Part shown: piece by piece, positions 1 through 10,070 of the stretch | Numbering within the stretch: position 1 is the first letter of the stretch | Layout of the letters: each line of letters begins with the position of its first letter | Source of the DNA: Xanthocytophaga agilis | GTDB lineage: Bacteria > Bacteroidota > Bacteroidia > Cytophagales > 172606-1 | DNA: 64,000 nt | NCBI RefSeq assembly: GCF_030068605.1 | Contig: NZ_JASJOU010000003.1 | Location: 186,001 to 250,000 of the forward strand | Direction: 5' to 3' | Program-made: the position numbers and the translations under genes | The notes under the pieces: model-generated | Seen by the model: only the letters and a program-made list of their open reading frames with translations | Told to the model about the DNA's origin: nothing | Database searches by the model: none

Positions 1-31
1 GGAGCATATTCTCAAACCAGATTTTGTGAGA

Positions 32-490
32 CTAGTGGGTGCTCTTATAACCGTTTATAAAGGATACTACAACCTCAACAAGAAATAATGTTAGTATACA
101 CTGGTAATATATGATATTAGGCCGCCAGTTATGAATAAGGATATAGTTAATGAAACCTTTTGCATTGGGAGTATTAATGATTATATCAAAAGGAAGAAAA
201 GCAAAAACAAATGATACTACTAATCGTACTAACAGATAGAAAAACAATCCATATATTCTTTTTTTGAACCAATTGCAAAGCTCAGAGTCAATACTATAGA
301 TTGCACCACCAAACGTAAGGCACTCAAGTAATAACCTCATTCCTTGAGGATATCCCAATAGAAACTTTGCCGAAAGAGGATTAGTATGTACAAAGACAAG
401 AGTTAATAACAGTATACAAAAATAAATTAGATATTTCAGGTTTCTTTTCATTGGTAGTTCCAAAGTCTCCAGTCTCTTTTTGATAATCAT
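32..490 (-). CDS. small multi-pass membrane protein, unknown function
   Basis: A 152-residue protein with about four hydrophobic stretches (near residues 19-35, 50-66, 80-100 and 125-145), so probably an integral inner-membrane protein. I do not recognise a family. A second ATG at codon 14 (just before the first hydrophobic stretch) is a plausible alternative start. The gene starts 7 bases from copy 1 of the 143-bp dispersed repeat, so the repeat probably supplies or carries its upstream region. The gene downstream on this strand lies outside the window. Confidence 0.55.
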   Translation of the reverse strand: MIIKKRLETLELPMKRNLKYLIYFCILLLTLVFVHTNPLSAKFLLGYPQGMRLLLECLTFGGAIYSIDSELCNWFKKRIYGLFFYLLVRLVVSFVFAFLPFDIIINTPNAKGFINYILIHNWRPNIIYYQCILTLFLVEVVVSFINGYKSTH

Positions 491-496
491 AGTTTT

Positions 497-639
497 CCTA
501 TAAAGTGAGCTAGTTATAGTTAGAGCCTAGGTGGTCTTGGCAAATTCAACAGGAGCTATAAAACGCTAAGATTCTATTTCACAGAAAGCTATCTGGTATT
601 TTAGCTAACTATAATTTAATTAACTGTGCTTCATCAGAT
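497..639 (-). repeat. 143-bp dispersed repeat, copy 1
   Basis: Nearly the same sequence recurs at 1591-1733 (same length) and in truncated form at 22853-22930. Read on the minus strand, the element begins with the 3' end of a reading frame ending SDEAQLIKL-stop and finishes just before the next gene start. In this copy the frame can be followed back to an ATG near 692, giving a hypothetical 30-codon ORF. The function is unknown; it could be a recombination footprint or a conserved gene-tail plus leader. Confidence 0.75.
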
Positions 640-729
640 ATAAACTTAAATCCTCCTCCTTTTTCAGTGAGTATAGGAGTTGAGCTTGCGTGGGGAAGCA
701 TTAAGCAGAGTGTCCTTTTTTGGTTGCTT

Positions 730-1533
730 TTATTTTCTTTGAGAAACGAAATTATATTTAAATACTTCCTTATAGAATATTTTCTTTTTATCTACTGTAA
801 TAATTACCTCTATCTTCTGTATTAATCCATGTGTATAATAGTATTTCCTTTCAATAACTGTATCTTCAAATACAAACTTATCATCTAATAATAAATTACT
901 TTCAGTGTAAGAAACTTACATTCTTTTTAGAAAAGTTTCGTTTGAAATACCATATTGTGAAAATAATTCAGTGCGACAATTTGTGCTATAAGAATCGATT
1001 AATACTGCTACCGAATCTCTTTTTAGCTTTCTTGAATCTTTCTTGTAGGCATTATTAACTATTATGTCTATTTCTCCTATCTCTTTTTCAAGAAGTTTTA
1101 AAGGATCTTTAAATAGAAGAGTGGGAAAAATTGGCTCGTATAATTTAACAGTATTAAAATTGCCCTTTATATCTATTAAGGAGTTCCTTTCATTATAGAT
1201 ATAACTAATTTCATTTGCTTTTTCATACTGTGTATTTACCCTTTTTCCTTGATTTATAGGCAAATACTCAATTTGAGTGATTAAATTATTTTTACTATCA
1301 TAGGTAAAGACTATTGAATCTAATACACTGTTATTATAAATATTAAATTCAACAAGATTTTCCAACAACCTTTTTTGGTTATATGTCCGTTTTTCAGAAA
1401 GGTATGTGTGACCATTTGCCTTGCTACATCTTATAACTTGCAATATCTCAGTATTGTGTTGAGGCAAGTCCTTGACATTTACTAAAATCAAGAGAAAAAC
1501 AATTATTGGTAATTGTTTCTTTAAAGTTACCAT
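730..1533 (-). pseudogene. secreted protein gene interrupted by an in-frame TAA
   Basis: The first open part (1533 to 919, 205 codons) has an N-terminal hydrophobic signal-like segment (residues 8-20) and short motifs such as FTYDSKNNLITQIEY, resembling YD-type Bacteroidota surface proteins. It stops at TAA 918-916. Reading straight through in the same frame gives another 61 codons of similar composition (for example RKYYYTHGLIQKIEV) before a second TAA at 732-730. I infer one ancestral gene of about 267 codons cut by a point nonsense mutation. Alternatively the 205-residue product may be the functional form. No function is assignable. Copy 2 of the 143-bp repeat lies just upstream. Confidence 0.55.
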
Positions 1534-1590
1534 ATGAAGCCACGGGGATTAGTTGTTCCATTTCTGGGAATTGATATATCTGTAAGCTCC

Positions 1591-1733
1591 CCTATAAAGC
1601 GAGCCAGTCATAGTTAGCGCCTAGCTAACATTGGCAAATTCAACTGGAGCTATAAAACTTTAAGATTTTATTTCACAGAAAGCTAACTGGTATTTTGGCT
1701 AATTATAATTTAATTAACTGTGCTTCATCAGAT
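1591..1733 (-). repeat. 143-bp dispersed repeat, copy 2
   Basis: Same length as copy 1 at 497-639 and mostly identical by eye. It again ends, in the minus-strand sense, shortly before a gene start (1533). It also begins with the SDEAQLIKL-stop tail. The frame leading into the tail (1734 to about 1910) is open for some 60 codons but has no clear start and no recognisable protein. Confidence 0.75.
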
Positions 1734-1931
1734 GGTAGTATAGTAGAGTTTGTTGTGGCTGCTAACATTACGACCATAAATTTTTCCAAATAACGTAAGA
1801 GTTTGTGAACAGCAGATTGAAGAGTAAAATAAGAAACTGAGTAACGTAATAATTCGCATACGTAGTAAAGTTTAAAACGGGTTTTGAGTGCAATTTACCT
1901 CTTTCCGATACAGTAGCTTGCCTTTTTACGA

Positions 1932-2609
1932 AAAATTTCCACACTGTTTCTTTTCCGGATAATAACAGAGCAGTAAAAAATCAGTTTAATTTGCATTCAT
2001 GATTAAGCTACAAGACCTGAAAGGATTTACTATAAACAAGATAAAAGACCTGTTATGGGATCAGAGAAATATATTATGGACACGAGATTCGAAAACATTT
2101 TTTATATCCATTCCCAAGACAACCCAATGGCCTATTCATTCAAAGGCTGAAATTGCATCTGATTATCTCAACCTGGCTTTTTGTGGTCAAGAAATATGGG
2201 AGATTGCTAAAGATAATGGGGACGATTTTGAAAGTGATTTTCAATATCAACCTGTTCCTATTGAAGAAGACGGGAGTGTATTATTCACTGTTTCATTCAA
2301 AAATACGGAATGGGCAATGAGTGAGTTGGCGGATGCTATTTGTTTACTTGCATTCCTATATCGTTATACTGATGATACCGGATTTCATGACAATATAGAT
2401 TGGTCAGAATATGAGAATAATTTGGACTTGCTTCGTTTAGACATGATCAAAGGATTTAAAGAAGATATGGAATGGCATGAATTCTATCCAGCCTGCCCCT
2501 ATTTTCTTGAAGTTTATCATAATTTTAGCAAGGAATAAGAGAATACTGAATATTCAGAAAGAACATCCCACTGTCTCCGAATTCATTGCGGGTATGCGTT
2601 CATTGTTGT
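1932..2609 (+). repeat. 680-bp segmental duplication, copy A
   Basis: This segment recurs at 33231-33909, about 31.3 kb away in the same orientation. The alignment runs through the whole coding region with no internal indel and only about 15 mismatches in 540 coding bases by eye count. It includes about 65 bp upstream and 70 bp downstream of the gene. No terminal repeats or transposase are visible at the edges. Confidence 0.85.
1999..2538 (+). CDS. hypothetical protein, intact member of a duplicated pair
   Basis: A 179-residue acidic, aromatic-rich soluble protein without signal peptide or membrane segment. I do not recognise the family; size and composition resemble small immunity-type proteins in Bacteroidota toxin islands, but that is only an impression. 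An almost identical copy at 33299-33838 carries a stop at codon 5, so this is the surviving full-length version. The ATG is supported because similarity to the second copy also extends upstream as non-coding sequence. Confidence 0.7.
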   Translation: MIKLQDLKGFTINKIKDLLWDQRNILWTRDSKTFFISIPKTTQWPIHSKAEIASDYLNLAFCGQEIWEIAKDNGDDFESDFQYQPVPIEEDGSVLFTVSFKNTEWAMSELADAICLLAFLYRYTDDTGFHDNIDWSEYENNLDLLRLDMIKGFKEDMEWHEFYPACPYFLEVYHNFSKE

Positions 2610-2910
2610 CAAATAGTATTGAAAGATGTACCTCCATCTGTTCCTTTATATCCAAAAGAGTCTCAATAAAACAAAATGACTGTTGGACTGGCAAATAGTA
2701 GTCTGAAAGGTTCTACAATTTTGAAATAATACTACTTATCCCTACTATTACTTAAACAACAGAAATAGTGTTAATCGAACTCAAATATAAATTTTGATAA
2801 ACCTAAATTAAAGGTTCCGATAAGTAGGAAATAGACGAAGTTCGTAAACACAGATGTTGGCAGTCATTGTAAAAATCAAAACCATAGACAGTAACAGACA
2901 ACAAAAGACA
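2539..2910. other. intergenic stretch, tail of the duplication
   Basis: The first 70 bp belong to the duplicated segment. The remainder is AT-rich. I see no RNA gene, clear terminator or remnant here. Confidence 0.4.
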
Positions 2911-3393
2911 ATGGAAAAAGAACTTGAAAATATAATTGAAAAGACAAAAATTAGCGACTTGCACATTCGCTATTTCAGAGCTATTGACGAAAAAACACTT
3001 GATAAAAGCATCGTTGCAGACACTTTTACCGCAGACGGACAAATTGTAAAACCAAACGGTGCAGTTTCTATTGGACACCACAACATACTCGACGGACAAC
3101 TAAAAAGTTTTGCACGTTTCCAAGCGACACAACACACGACAAGCGACTTTATCATAGAACTTAACAACGACAAAGCGACAATTAGAATAAACTTGACGGC
3201 AATGCACGTTTGGGGCGACGTTGACGAAAATCCGACACTTAAAGGGAAACATTTTCACGCAGGTGGGGTTTTGACAACAAAAGCCATTAAGACAGACAAT
3301 CAATGGAAAATAAGTGAATGGATTTTTCGCAATGTTTGGAGGACAGGCGAAGGAATGAATGAAATGGCGAAATTTGCAAGACCAACAGAATGA
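2911..3393 (+). CDS. SnoaL-like / NTF2-fold protein
   Basis: A 160-residue protein of the SnoaL-like (NTF2-fold) type: an N-terminal helix ending in IRYFRAIDEKTLD, a TFTADGQI strand, HFHAGGVL, and a C-terminal W-rich strand (WKISEWIFRNVWRTG). Such cone-shaped proteins act as small-molecule isomerases, hydrolases or binding domains; the substrate cannot be inferred. I chose the ATG at 2911 over an in-frame ATG at 2854 because the extra 19 residues are not part of the fold. Codon use (many GAC/ACA codons) differs from neighbouring genes, which may indicate transfer. An AraC gene is convergent downstream. Confidence 0.7.
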   Translation: MEKELENIIEKTKISDLHIRYFRAIDEKTLDKSIVADTFTADGQIVKPNGAVSIGHHNILDGQLKSFARFQATQHTTSDFIIELNNDKATIRINLTAMHVWGDVDENPTLKGKHFHAGGVLTTKAIKTDNQWKISEWIFRNVWRTGEGMNEMAKFARPTE

Positions 3394-3643
3394 AAAAACA
3401 ACAAACTGCCAATCGGGTAGACGGCTCTGCCGTATCCGCCTGAGCTGTAGTAGTTAGCTGTAAGCTACAAGGCATCAATCCCTATGAATAGTTACAAGAT
3501 ATACCAGAGCGATTACCTAATCATCCTAGTAATCAGTTCGGCCAATTAATCCCTTCCCATGGAAGCCTACTGCTTCCTAAATGGCTACTTTAGCGAATAG
3601 ATATACACTTTTACGGGGAAACTCCATTCGCTTTCTGCCATCT

Positions 3644-4558
3644 TTAATGAAACGATTGTCTGAACTCCAAAGGCGAAACATTTGTCTTTGTCTTGAAAAG
3701 TTTGCTAAACGATTGTGAATGTTCAAAACCTAATTCATACGCAATCTCTGAAACGGAAAGATTTGTCATTGATAATTTTTCTTTGGCTTTTTCTATGATG
3801 GCGTTCTGAATGTATTGTTGGGTATTGAGTCCCGTCAGTGAACGCAACATATCACTCAAATAACGCTGCGATAGCTTTAATTCTGCGCTGATATATTTCA
3901 CGGATGGTAAACCGTTTCTCAAACTGTTTTCTTCTTCAAAATAGTTTTCTAAAAGTTTATCCAAAGAAGCTATGATGTCATGATTGACCGCTTTTCTCGT
4001 AATGAATTGGCGATTGTAAAAACGATTGCTGTAATTGAGCAGTAATTCTAGTTGTGATACCAGAACATCCTGGCTGAAACCGTCAATATTGTTGGCTAAC
4101 TCGTGGGCTATTGTCGTAAATAAATTGGCTATAATTTCTTTTTCTTTCGCCGACAAAAACAAGGCTTCTGAAACATTGTAAGAGAAAAAGCCATACTTAT
4201 GTATCGTATTTCCTAATGAATAATTTCGTAAAAAGTCAGAATGAAAATACAAAGCAAAACCTTCATAATTTTCTGTTTCTGTTGGTGAAAAAACGATTTG
4301 CCTAGGCTTCAAAAATGCCAATCCGCCTTCTTCAAAATCATAATGTCCCTGTCCGTATTTTATCTGTCCCTTAAATGTAGACTTAAAGGAAATTTTATAA
4401 AAATCAAGACTTATTTTTTGTCCTTTCGGAAACTTTTCAATCGAAACCTTATTGTAATCCACCAACCCAACCAATGGGTGCAAAGGTGCAGGAAGTTCCA
4501 ATTCCCGCATCAGTTGCGATATGCTCTTAATATGCTTGATGTCAGCTTGTCTTTCCAT
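3644..4558 (-). CDS. AraC-family transcriptional regulator
   Basis: 304 residues. The N-terminal part is a cupin-like sensor (GLAFLKPRQIVFSP region); the C-terminal ~100 residues carry the double helix-turn-helix of AraC regulators, with SVKYISAELKLSQRYLSDML and the signature SVSEIAYELGFEHSQSFSKL. It lies downstream of, and on the same strand as, an aldo/keto reductase gene (5152-6129), a common pairing in Bacteroidota in which the regulator controls the reductase. The ligand is unknown. A C-terminal fragment of a close homologue is stranded at 31759-31936. Confidence 0.9.
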   Translation of the reverse strand: MERQADIKHIKSISQLMRELELPAPLHPLVGLVDYNKVSIEKFPKGQKISLDFYKISFKSTFKGQIKYGQGHYDFEEGGLAFLKPRQIVFSPTETENYEGFALYFHSDFLRNYSLGNTIHKYGFFSYNVSEALFLSAKEKEIIANLFTTIAHELANNIDGFSQDVLVSQLELLLNYSNRFYNRQFITRKAVNHDIIASLDKLLENYFEEENSLRNGLPSVKYISAELKLSQRYLSDMLRSLTGLNTQQYIQNAIIEKAKEKLSMTNLSVSEIAYELGFEHSQSFSKLFKTKTNVSPLEFRQSFH

Positions 4559-4730
4559 TTTTCAGATTACGAATTTAATCAATTTTGTTTTGACGGACGA
4601 ATAACGATGTCTCCGCTCCTTCATTTTTTGCTTGCCCAAAAAAGGACAACAAATGAGAATTTGTTGGGCCAGCATTGTGTGTTGGACAAAAGAAAAAGAC
4701 ACTTTTCTCCGATCCTCCCCCACACAGGCC

Positions 4731-5013
4731 AAAGGCCAACCCTTACCATGTCCCATAAATTTTTCAATTTTGAGAATTTTAGGAAAAAAATCTCTTTTTT
4801 TTTTACCCTCTCAACTCCCTCTCTGTCCTCCTGTAAGGATCACATGGCAAGACCGGCGGCCTTTCCAACTAGAGATAATTGTGTGCCCGTTGTTGGTGTT
4901 ATCACCAACAACCACTTTCCCATCGTTCAGGTTGTTGATAACACCAACCTGGGGACGAATATTTCATAAACCAAACGCAACTCTATTTGTCACAAGATCC
5001 TTACAGGAGGACA
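4731..5013 (+). mobile_element. MITE-like inverted-repeat element, copy 1
   Basis: The core (4824-5013, 190 bp) is bounded by a perfect 18-bp inverted repeat, TGTCCTCCTGTAAGGATC at 4824-4841 and its complement at 4996-5013. Conserved inner blocks are GGCAAGACCGGCGGCCTTTCC-like sequence and CTCTATTTGTCACAAG. Related copies lie at 18877-18987 and 47900-48013. About 90 bp upstream (4731-4823) is also shared with copy 2. This copy carries an extra palindromic insert (4892-4957). No ORF is credible inside. It could be a non-autonomous transposable element or a structured RNA/terminator. Confidence 0.7.
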
Positions 5014-5151
5014 GGAAAGGTTGCTTTTCCTTTATTTACAAATCATGTTTCCAGAAAAGTTATGGAACACGATAAGGGGCTTTATCCATTCCACTGCTTG
5101 CACCTGTAACAACTATTACTTTCCTTTAAGAGGTTGCATTACTGCAAGCTT

Positions 5152-6475
<1,324 letters not shown>

Positions 6476-6588
6476 CATTAAAGCTGTACCGGAAGGACAT
6501 TCCTCAAACAAGTTCGTTTAATTTACTGGCTATGAGCAGGGCAAATCCCATCCAGCAGGACACTCGCCTACTTATATTCAATACCGTC
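6476..6588 (-). pseudogene. umuC remnant (Y-family DNA polymerase), piece 1
   Basis: The minus-strand translation gives DGIEYK-stop-ASVLLDGI followed after a frame change by NLFEECPSGTALM. This matches, piece for piece, the better preserved remnant at 33976-34228 (GIEYKKAGILLDGI ... NLFEEHPSN) and the conserved YKKAGV ... QLNLF region of UmuC-type polymerase V proteins. Stops and frameshifts make it non-functional. The family assignment rests on motif memory, not a search. Confidence 0.5.
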
Positions 6589-6961
6589 CGAGCCACACCA
6601 TATTTTCGGAGAGCAGTCAAGTTGATATCGTTGCGGAATGAAAGCCACCTTACCTTTACAAGCTCGAATGTTTCGGATCTACCAACGTTTCAAGCAAAGC
6701 AATCTAATCAGAGCAGCTTCCTAGCCGTTGGAAAAAGTAAGGTAACGCCATTTAAAGGTCTTATTCGGACGCTTAGATTGTTTGCTCTTACGAACTGATA
6801 AAAGATAATTAAGTATGTACTATTTCTGAGAGAATATATGATTATATATCCTACATATCAAAAAGCAAGAAAATACTACAGAGTTTTGGAAAGGCACTTA
6901 GATGAGATAATCAACTAATTATATAACTTCTATACTCAACTCTTTTTCGCATTAAGATTTT

Positions 6962-8356
6962 ATGATTTTAGATAAATTATTGTTTTCTTTTATTCTTACT
7001 ATGGGGCTTTCTTTAGGAAAGATAGCCGAACCTATATTACTAAAAACGCCTATGGCATATATAATAGAGTTTTTAGACCATCACTCCTCTCTTAATTCAT
7101 TGGCTGTTGATGATTACGGGAATACTTATGTTACAGGCTATTATACAGAAAGTGCAATATTTGATACAATAAGGCTAAACTCTAAAGGGGATAGGGATGC
7201 TTTTATCGCAAAATATAATTCTGAAGGAAGAGTAGTTTGGGCAAAAACGATAGGTAATAAAAATCAGGATGAAGGACAGCAAGTGGTTGTAGATGATGCG
7301 GGTAATGTCTATGTAACAGGCTATTTTACAAAATCTATCTTAGTAGAAGATACAGTATTACATTCGTATATGTCTATTTACGATATATATATGGGAGAAA
7401 ATAATGTCTTTGTGATTAAATATAACAGCAAAGGAAAGTTAGTATGGGCTCGAACTGCCGTTGAGGGAAAAAAGATACAAGGAAAGGGTATTGCTGTAGA
7501 TAAAGAAGAGAATGTGTATGTATTGGGTGAATTTTATAATTCAGCGACTTTTGATACAACCACTTTAAATGTTAATACATATTCAGATATTTTTATTGTG
7601 AAATATACGCATGAGGGGAAGGTGGCTTGGGCAAAAAATATAGGAGGATCAAAATCTGTATCCCCTTTTCAACTAAAAGTAAGTCAAAAGGGAAGTATAT
7701 ACATACTGGGAGGTTTTGAGTCTTTGATCATAGGAAATGATAGTTTGACAGCAGATTATATGGAAGGTTATTTTATTGCAAAATATTCTAATTCAGGAAA
7801 GGCACTTTGGGGAAGAAGTATAGAGGGAGGCGATACCTCCAGGCTGGATGTTGTATCTGTTGAAGCGATTGATGTAGATGCTGAAGACAATCTATATTTA
7901 ACAGGATGGGTGGACGGAGTAGTCAAACTAGATCACATAACACTATGGCCTTTTGCGAATAGAAAAGGTGTAGATTTTTGTGCCAAATACAATGAAAAAG
8001 GAGATATTCAATGGGCAAAGCACTCCAGTGAAAAAATACATGATACAATGGCAATGGCGTTAGGGACTGGGAGTGACTTTTATATCACAGGTTCTTCTTA
8101 TTCTATTTTACCAACAGATTGGAATGCATTAACCGGAGAGGAAAAAGATGATATGTATATTGGTAAGTATAATCCTTCTGGTGAGCTGTTATGGGAAAAG
8201 GAGGTAGGAGGAAATAAATCACAATCTGCTCCTTTTATTGCTCTAAACCATACCAATACTATATATGTGGCAGGAGATATTTATGGAGAAATTTCCCTTG
8301 GGGATACAACGTTTACCAGCAATGGATTTGGAGTTTTTGTTTGGAAATTACCATAG
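6962..8356 (+). CDS. secreted SBBP beta-propeller protein
   Basis: 464 residues beginning with a hydrophobic signal-like segment (residues 5-19), followed by about seven ~55-residue repeats of the SBBP type, each with a variant of GNVYVTGYF, then AFIAKYNSEGRVVWAK. These fold as a beta-propeller and occur in cell-surface or secreted proteins of Bacteroidota. It ends at GVFVWKLP with no T9SS sorting domain, so export is probably to the periplasm or outer membrane by the Sec route. No enzymatic motif is visible. A weak hairpin with six-base arms (8409-8429) follows the stop. Confidence 0.85.
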   Translation: MILDKLLFSFILTMGLSLGKIAEPILLKTPMAYIIEFLDHHSSLNSLAVDDYGNTYVTGYYTESAIFDTIRLNSKGDRDAFIAKYNSEGRVVWAKTIGNKNQDEGQQVVVDDAGNVYVTGYFTKSILVEDTVLHSYMSIYDIYMGENNVFVIKYNSKGKLVWARTAVEGKKIQGKGIAVDKEENVYVLGEFYNSATFDTTTLNVNTYSDIFIVKYTHEGKVAWAKNIGGSKSVSPFQLKVSQKGSIYILGGFESLIIGNDSLTADYMEGYFIAKYSNSGKALWGRSIEGGDTSRLDVVSVEAIDVDAEDNLYLTGWVDGVVKLDHITLWPFANRKGVDFCAKYNEKGDIQWAKHSSEKIHDTMAMALGTGSDFYITGSSYSILPTDWNALTGEEKDDMYIGKYNPSGELLWEKEVGGNKSQSAPFIALNHTNTIYVAGDIYGEISLGDTTFTSNGFGVFVWKLP

Positions 8357-8680
8357 ATTTTAGGAGAGAATATACGTAAGCATCCGAGCCGTACGTATGC
8401 ATAATTGCACCTTATATAGCGAGTAAGGTCGCTTGTCTTTTGGATAGTTGTAGTTGTTTTCAGTTTTCAATAAATATAAACACATCTCAACACAAAGAGT
8501 CTTTGCTAAGTTTATGTAACCATTCGCTCTACACCAGAGGCAGTTAGCAGAAGGCGAACTTATTAATTACTTTTGTTACCAGCAATCGCTACTCCATCGC
8601 ATGCTTACTTTCGTATCGTTCGGAAATTAGTTACTTCACCGAATGAACGTACCTATCCGGCTTGTTACAGGGAGATTAGT
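8357..8680. other. intergenic stretch after the SBBP gene
   Basis: Holds the weak hairpin at 8409-8429 and a motif CGTAAGCATCCGA (near 8376) that recurs inverted near 10170-10185. No gene or RNA recognised. Confidence 0.35.
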
Positions 8681-9121
8681 TTAATTTATTCCAATTTCGT
8701 CATGCCAGTCATATAGACCAGCAGTATCGAAGACATTTCCTTTGAGAAAGCGCGTAAGAAATTCACTAAGTGAGTTTGTCAAGGCTTTGTCTGGATAGCT
8801 GCCATTAAATATTTCGTATTCTCCACTGGATGTAAGTCGCAGTCCCCACATGTCTGAGTAGATCATATACTCCGAAAAATAAAACCAGTTTACTCCATAG
8901 TCTTTTGGAAACTGCCTAATGAGAGAAAGCGGAAGCATAGTAAAGATATCCTCATTGCAAGCAAAGCCATTACAGGTTAAATAAAACTCTCTGAAATCGG
9001 CTGGCAAAAGAAAGCCAGCTAGTCTTTCAAAGTCTTCAATCTCTGAGAGCTTAGCGGGTGGATTGACATCTATACCGCTTTCCCAATGTTTTTGAGCTAT
9101 TAACTCGATGAGTTCCTTCAT
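8681..9121 (-). CDS. SUKH-superfamily (SMI1/KNR4) protein
   Basis: 146 residues with the SUKH core: an N-terminal helix with IEDFERLAGFLLPADFREFYLTC including the family's hallmark LP-x-D-F-R-x-F-Y-x-x-x-N-G, then W-rich strands (WGLRLTSSGEYEIF) and a C-terminal helix (LTNSLSEFLTRFLKG). In bacteria SUKH proteins are mostly immunity proteins that neutralise polymorphic or contact-dependent toxins. No toxin gene is adjacent, so this would be an orphan immunity gene. Cytoplasmic, no signal. Confidence 0.8.
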   Translation of the reverse strand: MKELIELIAQKHWESGIDVNPPAKLSEIEDFERLAGFLLPADFREFYLTCNGFACNEDIFTMLPLSLIRQFPKDYGVNWFYFSEYMIYSDMWGLRLTSSGEYEIFNGSYPDKALTNSLSEFLTRFLKGNVFDTAGLYDWHDEIGIN

Positions 9122-9363
9122 AAGTATTGTCTACTAATTGCGTAGGTATCGTATCTATTCGTCTGGTAACATGTAGGCCGCTTTCTCAACCGTGTTCGAT
9201 TGGGTAGCAGATTGCTGAACTTACCTTCGAAATTGCAGTCATTCAATTTACTCAATTGTAAGCTATCTGAAATGGTTACTGTATCCTTATAAACCAAAAT
9301 CAGACAATAACGCCTGACTTTTACAATAGTTCTGGGTGTAATAGTTTGACAACAAACTTTTTT

Positions 9364-9723
9364 TTATTGTAGAATTGAATCATAAACCAGCGTTTTTCCT
9401 GCATCAGTATATACTTTGTATGTCCATTCTGCCTCACTTTTAATTATAAGTTGAACATATTCAGGCGATTCCCAGTTTACATTTGAAAATAAATGTTGTC
9501 TGAATCCTTCTTCATCGAAATAATTGTAAGCGCCTATAAACATATTACCTGATAGTTTTTTCCTTCCTCCATACCAGGTAACAAATTCCTCTGGATTTGG
9601 CTCATTGATTGATATTAAATTTATGAGTATGCCTCTATACGTAAAAGAATTCACTTCTTTCATTCTTTCTAGTTCATCTTCTATGTCAGGAAAAAGTAAA
9701 ATAATATTCGTGATAAAGCTCAT
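9364..9723 (-). CDS. small conserved Bacteroidota protein, possible immunity protein
   Basis: 119 residues, soluble. The pattern WYGGxKxLxxNxFIGAYNxxDxxGFxxHL...NWExPExVQLIIK is one I associate with a small protein family found repeatedly in Bacteroidota genomes, often near toxin islands. I cannot name its function. It follows the SUKH gene's upstream region on the same strand, with about 240 bp between them. Confidence 0.65.
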   Translation of the reverse strand: MSFITNIILLFPDIEDELERMKEVNSFTYRGILINLISINEPNPEEFVTWYGGRKKLSGNMFIGAYNYFDEEGFRQHLFSNVNWESPEYVQLIIKSEAEWTYKVYTDAGKTLVYDSILQ

Positions 9724-9882
9724 CTATTTATTCTTTAGCAGGTAGAACATAAGGTTTAGTTGAAATTTTTAGTATTGGATATGGAAGTATTCATTTTCTA
9801 TGAGCCTGCTAATTACTAATTTAAACTTCTAAATCACTCATTCAGAATGTTTACATTTCAGATGATTGTACTTGTGTGTCTA

Positions 9883-10070
9883 TCATATCCATATCCTCTC
9901 TGGGATAGATAGGGTAAACCGATTACTCTGCATCGTCGAAAGCATCTGCCAGGACTGAGTCGTGCTGTTGGATGCCAGAAAAGCCGTTCCTGCTCCCCAG
10001 CGTGCATTAATCTTGTCGATCACAGCCATCAAAGTTGGATGGAAAGACGTTCGTCAAACAAGTGTAAGCA
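9883..10070 (-). pseudogene. umuC remnant, piece 2 (3' end)
   Basis: The minus strand from about 10070 reads LFDERLSIQ, then in a shifted frame TLMAVIDKINARWGAGTAFL ... SWQM ... SNRFTL before a stop at 9885-9883. This is the typical C-terminus of UmuC/polymerase V (LM-x-x-x-D-x-x-N-x-x-x-G ... W-x-M ... R-x-T). No N-terminal polymerase domain is nearby. It is complementary in content to pieces 1 and 3. Confidence 0.5.

Noticed and set aside
1734-1910. possible minus-strand gene fragment leading into the SDEAQLIKL tail
   Set aside because: Two overlapping frames are both open and neither has a start or a recognisable family.
2477-2698. 73-codon plus-strand ORF overlapping the duplicated gene
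   Set aside because: Out of frame with the 1999-2538 gene and not conserved as an ORF in the 33231-33909 copy.
4298-5075. long plus-strand ORFs over the AraC start and MITE-like element
   Set aside because: They are the antisense of the AraC gene or run through the inverted-repeat element; no protein-like character.
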